NCBI GenBank assembly: GCA_001695595.3
Contig: MBPM02000012.1
Coordinates: forward strand, 930,001 to 994,000
Direction: 5' to 3'
DNA: 64,000 bases
DNA from: Plasmopara viticola
Lineage: Eukaryota; Oomycota; Peronosporomycetes; Peronosporales; Peronosporaceae
Shown here: positions 33,661 to 44,315 of the stretch, one piece after another
Layout: every line of letters starts with the position of its first letter
Numbering within the stretch: position 1 is the stretch's first letter
Notes under the pieces: model-generated
Told to the model about the DNA's origin: nothing
The model's input: the letters and a program-made list of their open reading frames with translations, nothing else
Database searches by the model: none
Made by a program: the position numbers and the translations under genes

Positions 33661-36600
33661 TTTACCTGCTCGTACTATTTATTTGATAGCAGTAGATGGC
33701 TGGGAGCAACCAATTAGGAAGTTGAGAACCCGCAGTATCTCTCCATCACATATATCTCTTAATCTGCCTCAAGCAACATATACATCTTCAAGTTTACCCA
33801 TCTCACCGCTCAAGCCTTAATAGATGAACGACCGTAAAAGTATCATCCTCCACGACTGCTTTCCACAAGCAGAAAGGCTCGTACCTATTTTTCGAAAGTT
33901 TGCGCATGTAATCTATGATAACATTATCAAGATGGCCAAAGATCCGGTGTTGGTATGCTTTTGACGATTTTTAATACTAGAATGTTTTGGCTGTTTGCAT
34001 AGGGTAAAGAGACACAAAATTAACCACTGTGAAGTGATTCTGATAAATAAATACAATGGTAGTGTGAACCACCTTATGTTTTTTCGGCGAGCGACACTGC
34101 AAGTGCCGAATACGCACTTAAAAATCTTCTGCGATAGAAGATACCGTTCGTTTCCGGGAGTAGAAAGACAAGTAAGTTCCAGGAAGTTGAGCAAGCAATG
34201 GTTAAGTACGAAAATACATCTATATGATGTATATGCGCTACCCTTTTGGTGTGGTGGAATCTAGTATACTGAATAGGAGCGTGCCAAAACCGAAAAAAAA
34301 AATGGGGGTTAACGTGTCATTGCAATTGGTGAGTGCAAATGCTTAAGGCCTGAGACATCGAGGCCAGTGAGTTGCTTTTCGAGGTGCACGTCTACGCTAG
34401 AGACGAGTTAATACGTTAATGTAGGGTAAAGCAGATTTTCTGATCAAAGGCTTGGCGTTAATTTGTCAAGCAATAGAGGGGCAGAAAAAAATGCAACACG
34501 TGAACATCGTCAGAACAAGCATATCTAAGAAAGGATTAAGGGGAGGATCGGACTGTGTTTAAGTCCGTCACAAGTGCTGTGGACTTTTATAAATGTAGAA
34601 ACACAAGCTCAAAATGATTAGGGCGCAAATATAGATTTCAGACTCGCGGAGAAGTACGATGGTCCGAGCATAAAACACTAAGGCAGGGTAAGGGATGAGC
34701 TGCAAGTGTGTAGAACGGACGAGGGCTCAAAAGTAAGGGTTTTAGTTGCATCCCTGCAAAAGAAAAAAAATATATAGAGCGTTTACCATGCCCAGTCTTG
34801 AGTACGGTGATGTATGCAATATATTGCAGCTTAAAGACTGTTCTAATGAAAAGGATTAGCATTTAGCCTTGCCTTTGCTTATGTGAGATAAATAAGTGAT
34901 AATGGATCATATCGCAGCGAAGAATGACGTATAGTTTTTGAGGCACGGAGTGACTAGAAAATCACAAGCGATCTCAACAATTTGTAATCAGCTGTACGAG
35001 AGGCACCCGACAAATAGTCTGCGAGGTATGCAGCTACACTAATAGCAGAAGTTTGTGCGATATCTGACGAGAATTTGTCTGTCCTTTGAACTCGGAAACG
35101 AAAACTTGTGGATATGTCCGCTTCGTTACATCGTTGACAATGTAGTAAAGAGATAATTTCTGTGGACATGAAAAGTGGTCGATCAAAGATTTAAGGCAGA
35201 CAAAATGACACTTAGGCATTCGTTTTTCCAAAAAAAGTCATGCAATAAGTCAATTGGTGTATACAAAAGATTTCTTTATGCATATCTGAATTGTGATAGG
35301 TCGTGTGAGCGACGATTTAGATGATACACATCAAGTCGACAGTAGAATGTTTTCAGTTTAGTCAGAATATTTTTTGAATGCACCACGTACGCGGCCGAAT
35401 GTGACGAAATCGAATACTGAGGCATTCAGAAAGTCAACGGCTCTGAGGATGAAGAAGTAGATTAGGGTCTCGTTGGCTATAATTGGAGCCAAATTTACTA
35501 TAGTTTTCGCATACTTGTTGCAATTTGCTGGGGCTGAAACAAATGATGCGTGAGTTACATTTATACGTAGAAAGGTCGATAATGACAAAAATGTATCATC
35601 AGGAAGACTGAAAAATAGAGTATATCACGTATCAAGTTTGTATGAGCTCATGCTTGGAGGGAAAAATCAAGGTAGAATACTCAAATGCAAGAGCGATGAT
35701 GGGCTTAAACCCGATAGGGAAATGAAGCGAGAGTCATGGTAAAATGCCGAGGGGATGCTTTGTGGACTGTGTTGAAGGACCAGGAGATATTAAGAAGATA
35801 AGAAAAAGCTCACGTGTACGACGAGCAAGGAGGAATGCGTGGCTGTACAAGCTCAAATTGTTAGTATTTAAGGACAACATGTAAACTGATAATATAATGG
35901 TACGTCAGTAAGCGGTCGGTGCCACAAGCTGATGCCGGTTCACAGTTTTATTTGCTGCCAAATGTAAACTACTTTTAATCCAATTGGTCAGTGGCTTATA
36001 TGTAGCTTTAGCATACCAGACAGTCTACCATATTCATTTTGTTGGATATCAAGCCACTTAACGAGTACCTTGATCATTTTCCTCTCGACACTTTACTTAA
36101 AGCCAAGCTTTTGTGTTTGGTATACTGTAATTATTGTTTATTAATGCTAATGATATGCCTTCTTTTCTCAAACAGCCTTCGGAAAAAGATTACCACATCC
36201 TAGATGTTAATCGAGATTAAGTTTTGCCTCTAGTGCGGAATTCGGTTTAGTCTCTCAACGAAACGATAAGGTAAGGCTTTGATATACGAACACTCTAGTT
36301 TTTTTGCAGTATATTGCACTCATTGGTCCTTCCGATCGAAGATAAATGAGAGTTCTACAGGCAATATAGTTTCCTTCACTGCACGTTTCCTTTGTGCAAG
36401 GTGCTGTGCAATTTTTACATCACTAAGTAGCACCAGAATTCAACTGCGCACCTGCGCGGGCTATCTCAACTTTACAGTTTTCGGTATGAATCGAAGTGGT
36501 TTCCGCATGTGGTGTACATCCTGCTTAAATGTCGTACTGGCTTTTTATGGGTTAAAGATGCGGATGTTTACGTAGTTCCCTCTGATGCGGTGCAGCTAAA

Positions 36601-37857
36601 ATGTTACGGTCTTTGATTTTAACAAGAAAATATTACGCTCTAGGTCTCAGGCAGCCCAGCCCAAGTAGTAGTGCTCTCTGCAAGGTCCACCACGGTAAAA
36701 GTTAAGGTTCCTTCCCGGAGAAAGGATATTTAACTTCCTTATTTTGATCGATAGTGGACATAACTGCAGGCGATTCGGTGCGTGTTACGCTCGTATTTTC
36801 TTACCAAAAGGGACAAGCTAAGAGATGTAAACTCACCGGTAAAGTCACCTCATCTGTGCTATATTAACTTTAAGCTGTAAGATAGAAGCCAAATACAAAT
36901 TTATTAATCCTAAGAAGGCGTTGGCGTTTTTGCGCGACTGAAGAGTATAAAAGAAGTCTGACACCATTTAAGGCGAACTCTCGCTTTATAATTCGGTCTG
37001 ATGCATTGCAAATAATGTCCAATCACTATGTCCAAGCATTAAAATAGCCTTAAAATCCTGCAGATTTATTCCAGTTATCGTGTTCTATGGGCTATGAAAC
37101 TGTACATTTAGGGCATACAGAGGAGCGAGTTTGTATTTGTACTCCATTGAAAGACTACTTCATCTGTTGTTGCTGCCTGTATCGAAGGCGTTGCGTGCGA
37201 GGCGCAACCTACCATCGGACAACCATGGTTACAGTCTATCTGACTTCTTGGAAGGATAACATCCTGTAATAGAGACCGTCACGAGCCCTCAGTTCGTGAT
37301 TTGTTCATGACACTCTATTTGCAGGCTAGGAGACGTCAGCGTCGGCGGAACTCAAGTTTGACAATATAACTGCAAACGCTAAGGATGAAGATCCTACATA
37401 AGTACACCAAAACATCATTCGCTGCAATTTTGTGGCAAGCAGGGCAAACGGCTCGTGCTTGCTTCAAAGAACGCAGAACGGAGCAAATTTGAGCTACCAA
37501 AAGATTTGTTAGGAGTTTTCGGACTCAAACAATAATTTAATATAATATTGTATTACTATGAATGCACCCCATTGTTTTGTGAAAAAAGACGCTGCGTTTC
37601 ATTATGCATGAGTGACTTCTCGAGACCAATGTGGATGCTAATGTAATCCGAGAAGTTATCAGCGTCCATGCTGAAACCTCGACGGGTAGCTTCTTTTATC
37701 TGATGAATCCTAAACATTTTAAACAAGAGTTGTCGGCGATGCATATGTACTAAATGTAATATTTAGGCCCTTTATAACAGCGCGGCTTATCATTGATTAT
37801 ATGTGGTGCAATAGAATCAAACTTTGGGCAGAGGTGGTAGCTGGCGAATTGGGAATT
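33661..37857. other. gene desert, no supported gene
   Basis: Strongly AT-rich, with no frame longer than 98 codons and none with a motif I can defend. Minus-strand frames at 35034-35231 and 35358-35588 may be retroelement remains but cannot be assigned. Confidence 0.4.
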
Positions 37858-37885
37858 GGTCGTGTAGCTCAACGGAAAGTTGTCA
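37858..37885 (+). tRNA. 5' half of a tRNA-like sequence
   Basis: GGTCGTGTAGCTCAACGG resembles the acceptor strand plus A box of a tRNA and matches the start of the tRNA-like sequence at 38106. No T arm follows at the right distance. It is a fragment or SINE remnant. Confidence 0.25.
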
Positions 37886-38032
37886 TTTATTCAATCTTAA
37901 CACAACATGTACCTTCTTGGCTTGGCTAAGATTTTCCAAATCACCTTTTTTAGTCTCTTTTCTTAGCAGGAGTCGGTAACATCTCGCTTAGGGTCGTTCG
38001 CTCTCCAAGCCTGGTCGATTACGAAATTGTCC

Positions 38033-38099
38033 GGTGCGGGACTCGAATTCGCACCCACATCGTAAAAATCAGAAGCATATTCCGCCCACTCACGCCACC
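38033..38099 (-). tRNA. degenerate tRNA-like sequence on the minus strand
   Basis: On the minus strand the sequence begins GGTGGCGTGAGTGGGCGG (A-box-like) and ends GCGAATTCGAGTCCCGCACC (B box). The acceptor ends do not pair well over seven positions. The core GAATTCGAGTCCCG is shared with the tRNA-Glu-like sequence at 12.5 kb. This fits a tRNA-derived SINE head better than a gene. Confidence 0.3.
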
Positions 38100-38105
38100 G
38101 AATTT

Positions 38106-38177
38106 GGTCGTATAGCTTAGTCAATAGTGCACAGTGCCGATATCGCTGCGTTCCAGGGTTCGAGTCCCTTTATGACC
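38106..38177 (+). tRNA. tRNA-like gene or pseudogene, anticodon position GAU
   Basis: The 72-nt length and geometry are right. The acceptor GGTCGTA/TATGACC pairs at all seven positions (one G-T). The anticodon stem CAGTG/CGCTG pairs fully, around the loop CCGATAT. The variable region is 5 nt. The T arm is CAGGG-TTCGAGT-CCCTT with one mismatch. The D stem is imperfect. Position 33 is C instead of the nearly universal U, and GAU is not the usual nuclear isoleucine anticodon. That argues for a pseudogene or SINE head rather than a working tRNA. Confidence 0.4.
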
Positions 38178-39130
38178 TTGATTCGAGTCGCAATGATTGT
38201 ACTTTATTCTGAGCTTGTTAGATTGTTGTATTGTCGGGTACTGCCGAGCATTTCCCCTCAAAGTACGCACATTATCTATTCCACCCGCTAAAAACAGTTT
38301 AAATTAGCCTCACAGATTCTACATATTCATCACCATATTGAAAAGTTGCGTCTCCCGTCTATTAATCTATTCGACATAAATTGACAAAATCTCAAATTAC
38401 TGTCACGCAGGATTAGTGTGCATCCATAATGGACTGCCATCGTGGCGCATCTAGTGGATGCAACCGTTGCAATGGTGTTTGATTCTGCCGATCATTAAAT
38501 TCTTTGTGGCTGTGATACTCTTCAACTTCGATGCCGCTCAGCATTTTTTGAATTGCTTATTGGTCACTGGATCATACGAGGTATCGATACTTTCTTGCTC
38601 GCTTCCATTAAGTACATCGTACTGCCAAGAGGATGTCATTAGTAAGTGATGTTTGTCTGAAATTGATGTAGTCAAAGCTTAAAGCTAGCAATGCCCCAAC
38701 CAGCATCTGCCTTTTCATGACCATCAGTGTCCTAATGCACGCTTAAATCCGGGCTTCCAGGTTGGTTCTGAGCCTCTTCAAGCCGATCTGCTCGCCAACC
38801 AAGCTTCAACAATATGATAAGCATCCGCTCTTGTCGTCCTTTGGCTCTTGCGTCTCCTTCTACATGTCAAAGCCTTCATTACTTTCTCGCTGACTCTGTC
38901 CTTTTTGCGACCAAATTGCGCTGTGAATACGTCTTAAGTTTCATCCTCAATTGTAGCAAGTACGGACTAAAACCCAGTCTGCAACATTCACGTTTACCAG
39001 ATAGCAACAATGTGAAGTATAATTAAAGGGCATAGCAATCAACAAAAGGATGCGATATAAATGTACTCAAACAACCTTTGACGACTGCATCATCATGCTA
39101 TTCGCTACAATGTCAAAATGTCCGTGGCAC
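38178..39130. other. intergenic stretch downstream of the WDR33 gene
   Basis: No supported gene. Coding-like but broken minus-strand translations occur near 38450-38690 and cannot be assigned. The 3' end of the WDR33-type transcript must lie here. Confidence 0.35.
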
Positions 39131-41309
39131 TCATGACCTTCTCCTCGGATCTCGGCTGACCTTCTTTACATCGGGTTGAGTAGGTGGAAGATTAGAAAAT
39201 GGTTCAGCGCTTCCAGATGGACCCGATCGTCCTCCAGCCATGGGCGGCCAGCCATTCATAGGCAGCGGGAGCATGCCATCCTCACGACCACGCTTCATAC
39301 CAGCAAGAATGTGCGGTGGAGGCGGAGGAGGTACGAGCAGTCCAGGTGCACTGGTAGCATTGGCAGGTGGAGGAGGAAACATCATTCCTCGTGGTGGGAA
39401 GCCAGGAACTGCAAGCGGCGCTGATGAACCCGGACCCACACCACTCGGGTTCATTGCAACGCCAGTGTTCACAGGAGCGTTTGGTGGACGAATCTGGTTT
39501 AGCAACGCATTGATAGCGCCATTGCCGTCCATCGGACAGTCCTGCTTCCAGTGCCCCTTTTGCCGACATTTGTGACAAGTGTACGACGGCGGTGGTACCT
39601 TGGGTTCAGTGCAATCCGAGATGTAGTGACCAGGAATGTTGCAGCGCTTGCACAAATACCCCTCAGGCGGAACTTTGCGTTGCATCTGTCCAGTGGCGCT
39701 GGGCTGGTCCTTTGTAGGGCAGTCCTCGATCCAATGACCCTTTGTGCCACACCGGTTGCACGTATACGACTCTGGTGGTGGCCGGCGACCGCCATTTCCA
39801 CGATTGTCGGTGGCCGTATTGTTAAACGTCTGGAAATTCGCGGCATTGATCGCACTAGAACGTAAACTCGCAGCACCGTCTGCCATCCCAGGCAATACTT
39901 CAGCGCCTTCTGTACCTCCACGCATGTATGCCATTCCTTCGCCAGTCTCATGCTCGTTAAGCACCGTCTGACCACCATTGTACTTGTCATCCATCGGGTC
40001 ACCCGGTCGATTGCGACACCAGAACTTGGTACTGTGATCGTTACTATACAGCAAAGTTAGACATCAGTTGGAGTCTTGATTCCCGAGACAATGCAGGCCT
40101 AAAGTACCTTCCAGTCGCGACAACGTGGCCGACAGGATGCCACTGAATGTCCCACACAGCAGTGTCGTGAGCCTGTGGAATCGACGCAAGCGCGTTTTCC
40201 TTGCTTTGACGCACAGAAAATATGACGATCAGTGCCCTTGTTCAACCCACATGCAACGAAAACGTACCCGACTTCCCAGTACATGAGGGATCCGTCGTAC
40301 GAGCCACTAACAAAGAGACGCTCAAACCAAGGGTGCCATGCGATCGACGTCACTTCACGTGCATGGCCTTTCAGTGTCGCAAACTCCTTGAGCATCCGAA
40401 TGTCATAAATCTTAATCAGCTGGTCCCGACTGGCCGTGAGCAACCAATTGCCGTTTGCGTTCCACGCTACTTTAAACACAGTGTTCTTGTGGCCATGGAG
40501 GGTGTTGAGACTATTGCCCGACTTGGGATCCCAAATCTTGACCAAATTGTCTTTACTACCACTCGCCAATAGACTCTTCTGTGGATGGTAGGCCACACAC
40601 TTGACGTCCCAACCGTGTCCAGTCAAAACGCGTTCTTCGCGACAGCTCTCAAAATCCCAAATCTTCACCGTGGCATCGTCTGAGCACGACACAAACTTAA
40701 AGTCCGTGGGTGAAAAGCTCAGAGAGCGCACAGCTTCCCGATGGCCTTGCAAGAGCTGTACATTCGTCATGCTCGACTGCCAGTATTTCACGACCCCCCG
40801 TGATCAGCCGTGACCAGCCAATTGTCGTTATGGGACCACACCATGGCGCGCACTGCATCATCGTGGGCTTGTAAGATCGTCTCGAAATTAAATGCGAGGC
40901 CATTCCAGAGCGTAAACTCGCCAACAGAGTTGCCCGTGATAAGGCGACGGCCCTCGGGTGTCCACGTGAGGCAGTTGACAGGACACCGCTGCTTGTTCGT
41001 CGAACAGCGACAGAATTTGGTACACACACACGAAGCTAGATCATCGTCCCCTGGATACGCCATGGGTGGAAGCATCTTTCGCTTGTAGAAAGAGTGCGGC
41101 GGGGGCACGAGCGACCGCACCTTGCGTGCCATCACGAACCGCCGCTGCGTCACGTAGTTGATAAAAGTAGCGTTTGGATCGACACTCTTGCGCACGATAG
41201 GCTTGCGCATGCGCTTGTGGAGTGGCATGCCGCCTGCATAGTGGCTTGAGCCCACGTCGTGGCCACTCGGGAGCACTTGGGCCAAATGCAGCTCTCCATT
41301 TACCTGCAT
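39131..41309 (-). CDS. WDR33: WDR33/Pfs2/FY-type polyadenylation factor with three CCHC zinc knuckles, one frameshift
   Basis: This is the CPSF subunit that helps recognise the poly(A) signal in the nucleus (family knowledge). Minus-strand exons are 41309-40268, 40203-40108 and 40043-39131. Both introns are 64 bp and GT-AG. Exon 1 has one missing G in a G-run (plus-strand C-run 40794-40799). With seven Gs the total is 684 codons including the stop, and the frame joins TADHGG to KYWQSS as in animal WDR33. Hallmarks are [65 protein letters not shown], the WD repeats, and [18 protein letters not shown]. The C-terminus adds three zinc knuckles ([51 protein letters not shown]), then a Pro/Gly-rich tail. 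Human WDR33 lacks such knuckles. It is divergent from the USP gene. Confidence 0.93.
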
Positions 41310-41353
41310 TCTGGCCCAATTTTAGTCACCGGATACGGTTCCTCAGTCCCAAA

Positions 41354-41412
41354 CCGGTATGTTGTGTTTTACCAAGTTAAAACGCCGGTACGTTGTAATT
41401 GAGACGCCGGTA
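41354..41412. promoter_or_regulatory. CCGGTA motif cluster in a divergent promoter region
   Basis: CCGGTA occurs at 41354, 41385 and 41407, each followed by T/C and G, with a related CCGGATACGG near 41329. The cluster lies between the WDR33 start (41309, minus) and the USP gene. It could be a shared binding site, but the only evidence is repetition in a short spacer. Confidence 0.3.
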
Positions 41413-41560
41413 TGGATAGGGTGTGCGATCAAAAGATGGTGCCGCCAGCGCTTCGGCTATGCATTCAGACCACACGATTGATTTTGAGTATTAAAAAAGT
41501 GGGGGAGCATTGATATGGATAGATTGTCTAGTTTGTAAGATTCCAAATTGTGTTGCGTAG

Positions 41561-42987
41561 CCAGAACTAACGGACGAGACGTTCCAGAGCTTCTTGCTCG
41601 ATCGTTCGGATGAGGTGTTAACGCATTTTAATTCCCTCATACCAGAAGACATATCGGACCCGATTTATGAACGATTGTGCTGCTTAATGGATGACCCCGA
41701 ATATGACTTGGATGCGGCAACGCGCGAGAGTGACTCGGATCTCTTCTTAAATCTCCACGCAAAGCTTATACAGCTGCGCAACGCGATGATGCAAGGTACG
41801 TCTGTACTGTACGCATGCGTAAAAATATGAATGTTGCGTTTATATCAACACTTGAGTTGAATTGATTTTTTGTTAGCGCATCAGAACAATAAGCGTCTGC
41901 TTCCAAGCACGAAATTTGTGGTCGGAGTTGATGGCAGCCGTAAGGTTTTACAGCTTGTTCATAAAACTAGCCATACTTTAACTCGACGTAATATAGGCCA
42001 ATCATACGAGGCTGTTGACATCACGGCGCGCTTACGGCGGCAAGGCTCAATCATTATTGTAAATGTGGATGAAGAGCTCGCGCCAAGCCGTCAAATGCCA
42101 CACATTCCCAGTAAATTTCTGACTGACGGTGCGTTATTGGTAATCTGCTAGACGGATGATTAGCTTGCAATTGCTTATAAGCATTGCAGAATATAAAACT
42201 CATTGCATGCGACTCAAGTTGCCAGCCGATCGTGTCAAGATTACGTGTGAAAAGGGCGAAGTCAAGAGCTCAGTTGCACAGCAGCTTCTAATGATTGCGG
42301 AGCGAGAGCGCGTTGACTTTCTTGTTGTAGGAGCTTATGGAAAAGGTGGCCCAGCTGTAGACCAAGTCCATCACGTTCCGTGGGATAGCTTGCGCTCTAC
42401 CTCTTCTATTCCTAGAATCGTCGTACCTCCAGCTTATCTAAACTCGGTGATCAGTAAGCGATACGTATTCGTATTGGCCGTGGACAAATCCGCGAATGCG
42501 GCACGTTGCCTTAACGCTGCACTAAAATTGATGCGACCTGTGGACATGTTACGAATCATTCATTTTTACGATAAGCCGATTGTCGGTGAGTACGACACTA
42601 AGCCGTTGGAATGGTATAGAGACATTATCGCGGAAGCCGAGGTAAATAAGTGTATGGGCAATCGCTTTCAATTTCCTCTGATATTCTACTTGTTTACACA
42701 ACCAAATACGGTCCTATCAGATAAATGGTGTGATGGAAAGTCGACCCATTGAGTGCACTAGCACTATCGCGGAAAGCTTACAAGACTACCTTTCACTTTA
42801 CGCTGCTGCGTACTTGGTGCTTGGAATTACTGGCGAAGGCGCTGAAAAGAAAGCCCAGTCTATTGAAAAGAGCAGTGCTGGAGACGAAGAAGTCGTTACT
42901 GACGAAGATAGTCAAGGCGCTTGGATTGGTCGACTGCCATCCGCCATGCTTTTCTCACCTCGCTGTACGTTGTGTCTTTGCCCGTAA
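41561..42987 (+). CDS. double universal-stress-protein-domain protein, 5' end unresolved
   Basis: USP domains are Rossmann-like and often bind ATP (family knowledge). Exons are 41561-41795, 41877-42128, 42190-42641 and 42721-42987, with GT-AG introns of 81, 61 and 79 bp, giving 401 codons. Domain 1 runs from KFVVGVDGS to DFLVVGAYGKGGPA. Domain 2 runs from YVFVLAVDKSANAARCLNAA to AAAYLVLGITGEG. The G-2x-G-9x-G(S/T) ATP motif is imperfect in domain 1 and not evident in domain 2. An acceptor-like TGCGTAG ends at 41560, directly after an in-frame stop, so a first exon probably lies upstream. I could not place it. ATG 41687 is an alternative internal start. It lies upstream of, and in the same direction as, NDUFS7. 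Confidence 0.7.
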
Positions 42988-43081
42988 AATAGCCAATACA
43001 TTTTTTCCAGCTAAAAGTCATGTATCATACATAAATATAATGAAATATATTATTGATTCAAACTTCATTTTGCAAAAGAAA

Positions 43082-43835
43082 ATGTTGGCACTCGCGCGTC
43101 GCTCAGGTTCTATGAATCGGGCAGCAACCGTCCGTTGCGCTTCATCAGTACCGGCTATTCCATCGTCTCCAGCACCTGCCGAACGTGGAAGCGTTCAGGA
43201 TCTACTTGGCGGTAATGCTACGGCGCGCAACGGTGTGGGTACGATCCGCTCTCGTCAAAACAATTTAATTTACCGTGGGAGTATTTAATTGCACTCTTTT
43301 TATCCCGTTATAGAGTATGTGGTGTCTCGTTTGGATGACTTAGTGAACTGGGGCCGCAAGAGCTCGCTGTGGCCCATGACCTTTGGCCTTGCTTGCTGCG
43401 CCGTCGAGATGATGCACGCTGGTTTGTCATTATACGTCCGCCTTGTGTAACTAATCGTCGATTGACTTTTTGCTCCACTTAGCTGGTTCGCGCTATGACT
43501 TTGAGCGTATGGGAATGGTGTTTCGTGCCTCGCCGCGTCAAACGGACGTTATGATCGTAGCTGGTACGCTGACTAACAAAATGGCACCTGCTCTGCGCCG
43601 CGTTTACGATCAGATGCCCGAGCCTCGCTACGTCGTGTCCATGGGTAGTTGTGCTAATGGCGGTGGCTACTACCACTATTCGTACGCTGTGGTTCGCGGT
43701 GTAGACCGCATCGTTCCTGTGGACATATACGTTCCTGGCTGCCCGCCGACGGCCGAAGCTCTGCTGTTTGGATTGATGCAGCTACAGAAGAAAGTGAAGG
43801 GCAGCAAGTCGCTTTTACTCAAGTTGAGAAAGTAA
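43082..43835 (+). CDS. NDUFS7: NADH:ubiquinone oxidoreductase PSST subunit (NDUFS7), nuclear gene
   Basis: PSST carries iron-sulfur cluster N2 of mitochondrial complex I and passes electrons to ubiquinone (established). Exons are 43082-43238, 43314-43421 and 43483-43835, with introns of 75 and 61 bp (GT-AG), giving 205 residues. The N-terminus [19 protein letters not shown] is basic and hydroxylated, as expected for mitochondrial import. Conserved parts are [28 protein letters not shown] (tandem Cys ligands), [40 protein letters not shown] and [15 protein letters not shown]. All cluster-ligand cysteines are present. A 33-bp alternative intron (43281-43313) would also keep the frame but is implausibly short. 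A LINE insertion lies about 480 bp downstream. Confidence 0.96.
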
Positions 43836-44300
43836 GGGGGGAGCTGGTGGTTGGTCTAAGATCGGACGGTGACATTACGACACTCACAGGGCCACTTGTT
43901 TACTGTTGATAAAAGACACACGTTAAGCAAAATAAACTCGAATTGCATGAACTTCAGACTCGCAATATTCTAGATTGTGTGCCTAACGTATAATAATTTG
44001 CTATTGGTCAATAAATCTGATTTGACAAGAATGCATCATACATTTGACAAAGTTGTCAAGAAAGTACCGGCATGATTTCAAAAAATGTATGTTTGCGAGT
44101 ATCTTCTGCAGTAGCTGCAACAATCCACCTATGGGTACCTACAAGATAGATAGCTGACAAGAGTCCTACAGCGCCTTGCTTAGAGAAGACACGCAGAAAA
44201 TATTTGATCTTTTGTGACGAAATTTTACATTACCTTGCATAAAGGAGGCGTGCAGGAGGACATGCGACCTTCTTTTCTCTGAACACTTCGTTCCACTAAG
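43836..44300. other. 3' flank of NDUFS7
   Basis: AT-rich sequence, no gene or element seen before the LINE target duplication at 44301. Confidence 0.4.
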
Positions 44301-44315
44301 AAGACCAACATGTAA

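Noticed and set aside
41302..41309. GTAAAT right after ATGCAG at the WDR33 start as a splice donor
   Set aside because: The unspliced frame reads straight into conserved WDR33 sequence, so no intron is needed.
43281..43313. 33-bp intron in NDUFS7
   Set aside because: It would keep the frame, but 33 bp is far shorter than the other introns here. The GT at 43239 gives a normal 75-bp intron in the same phase.
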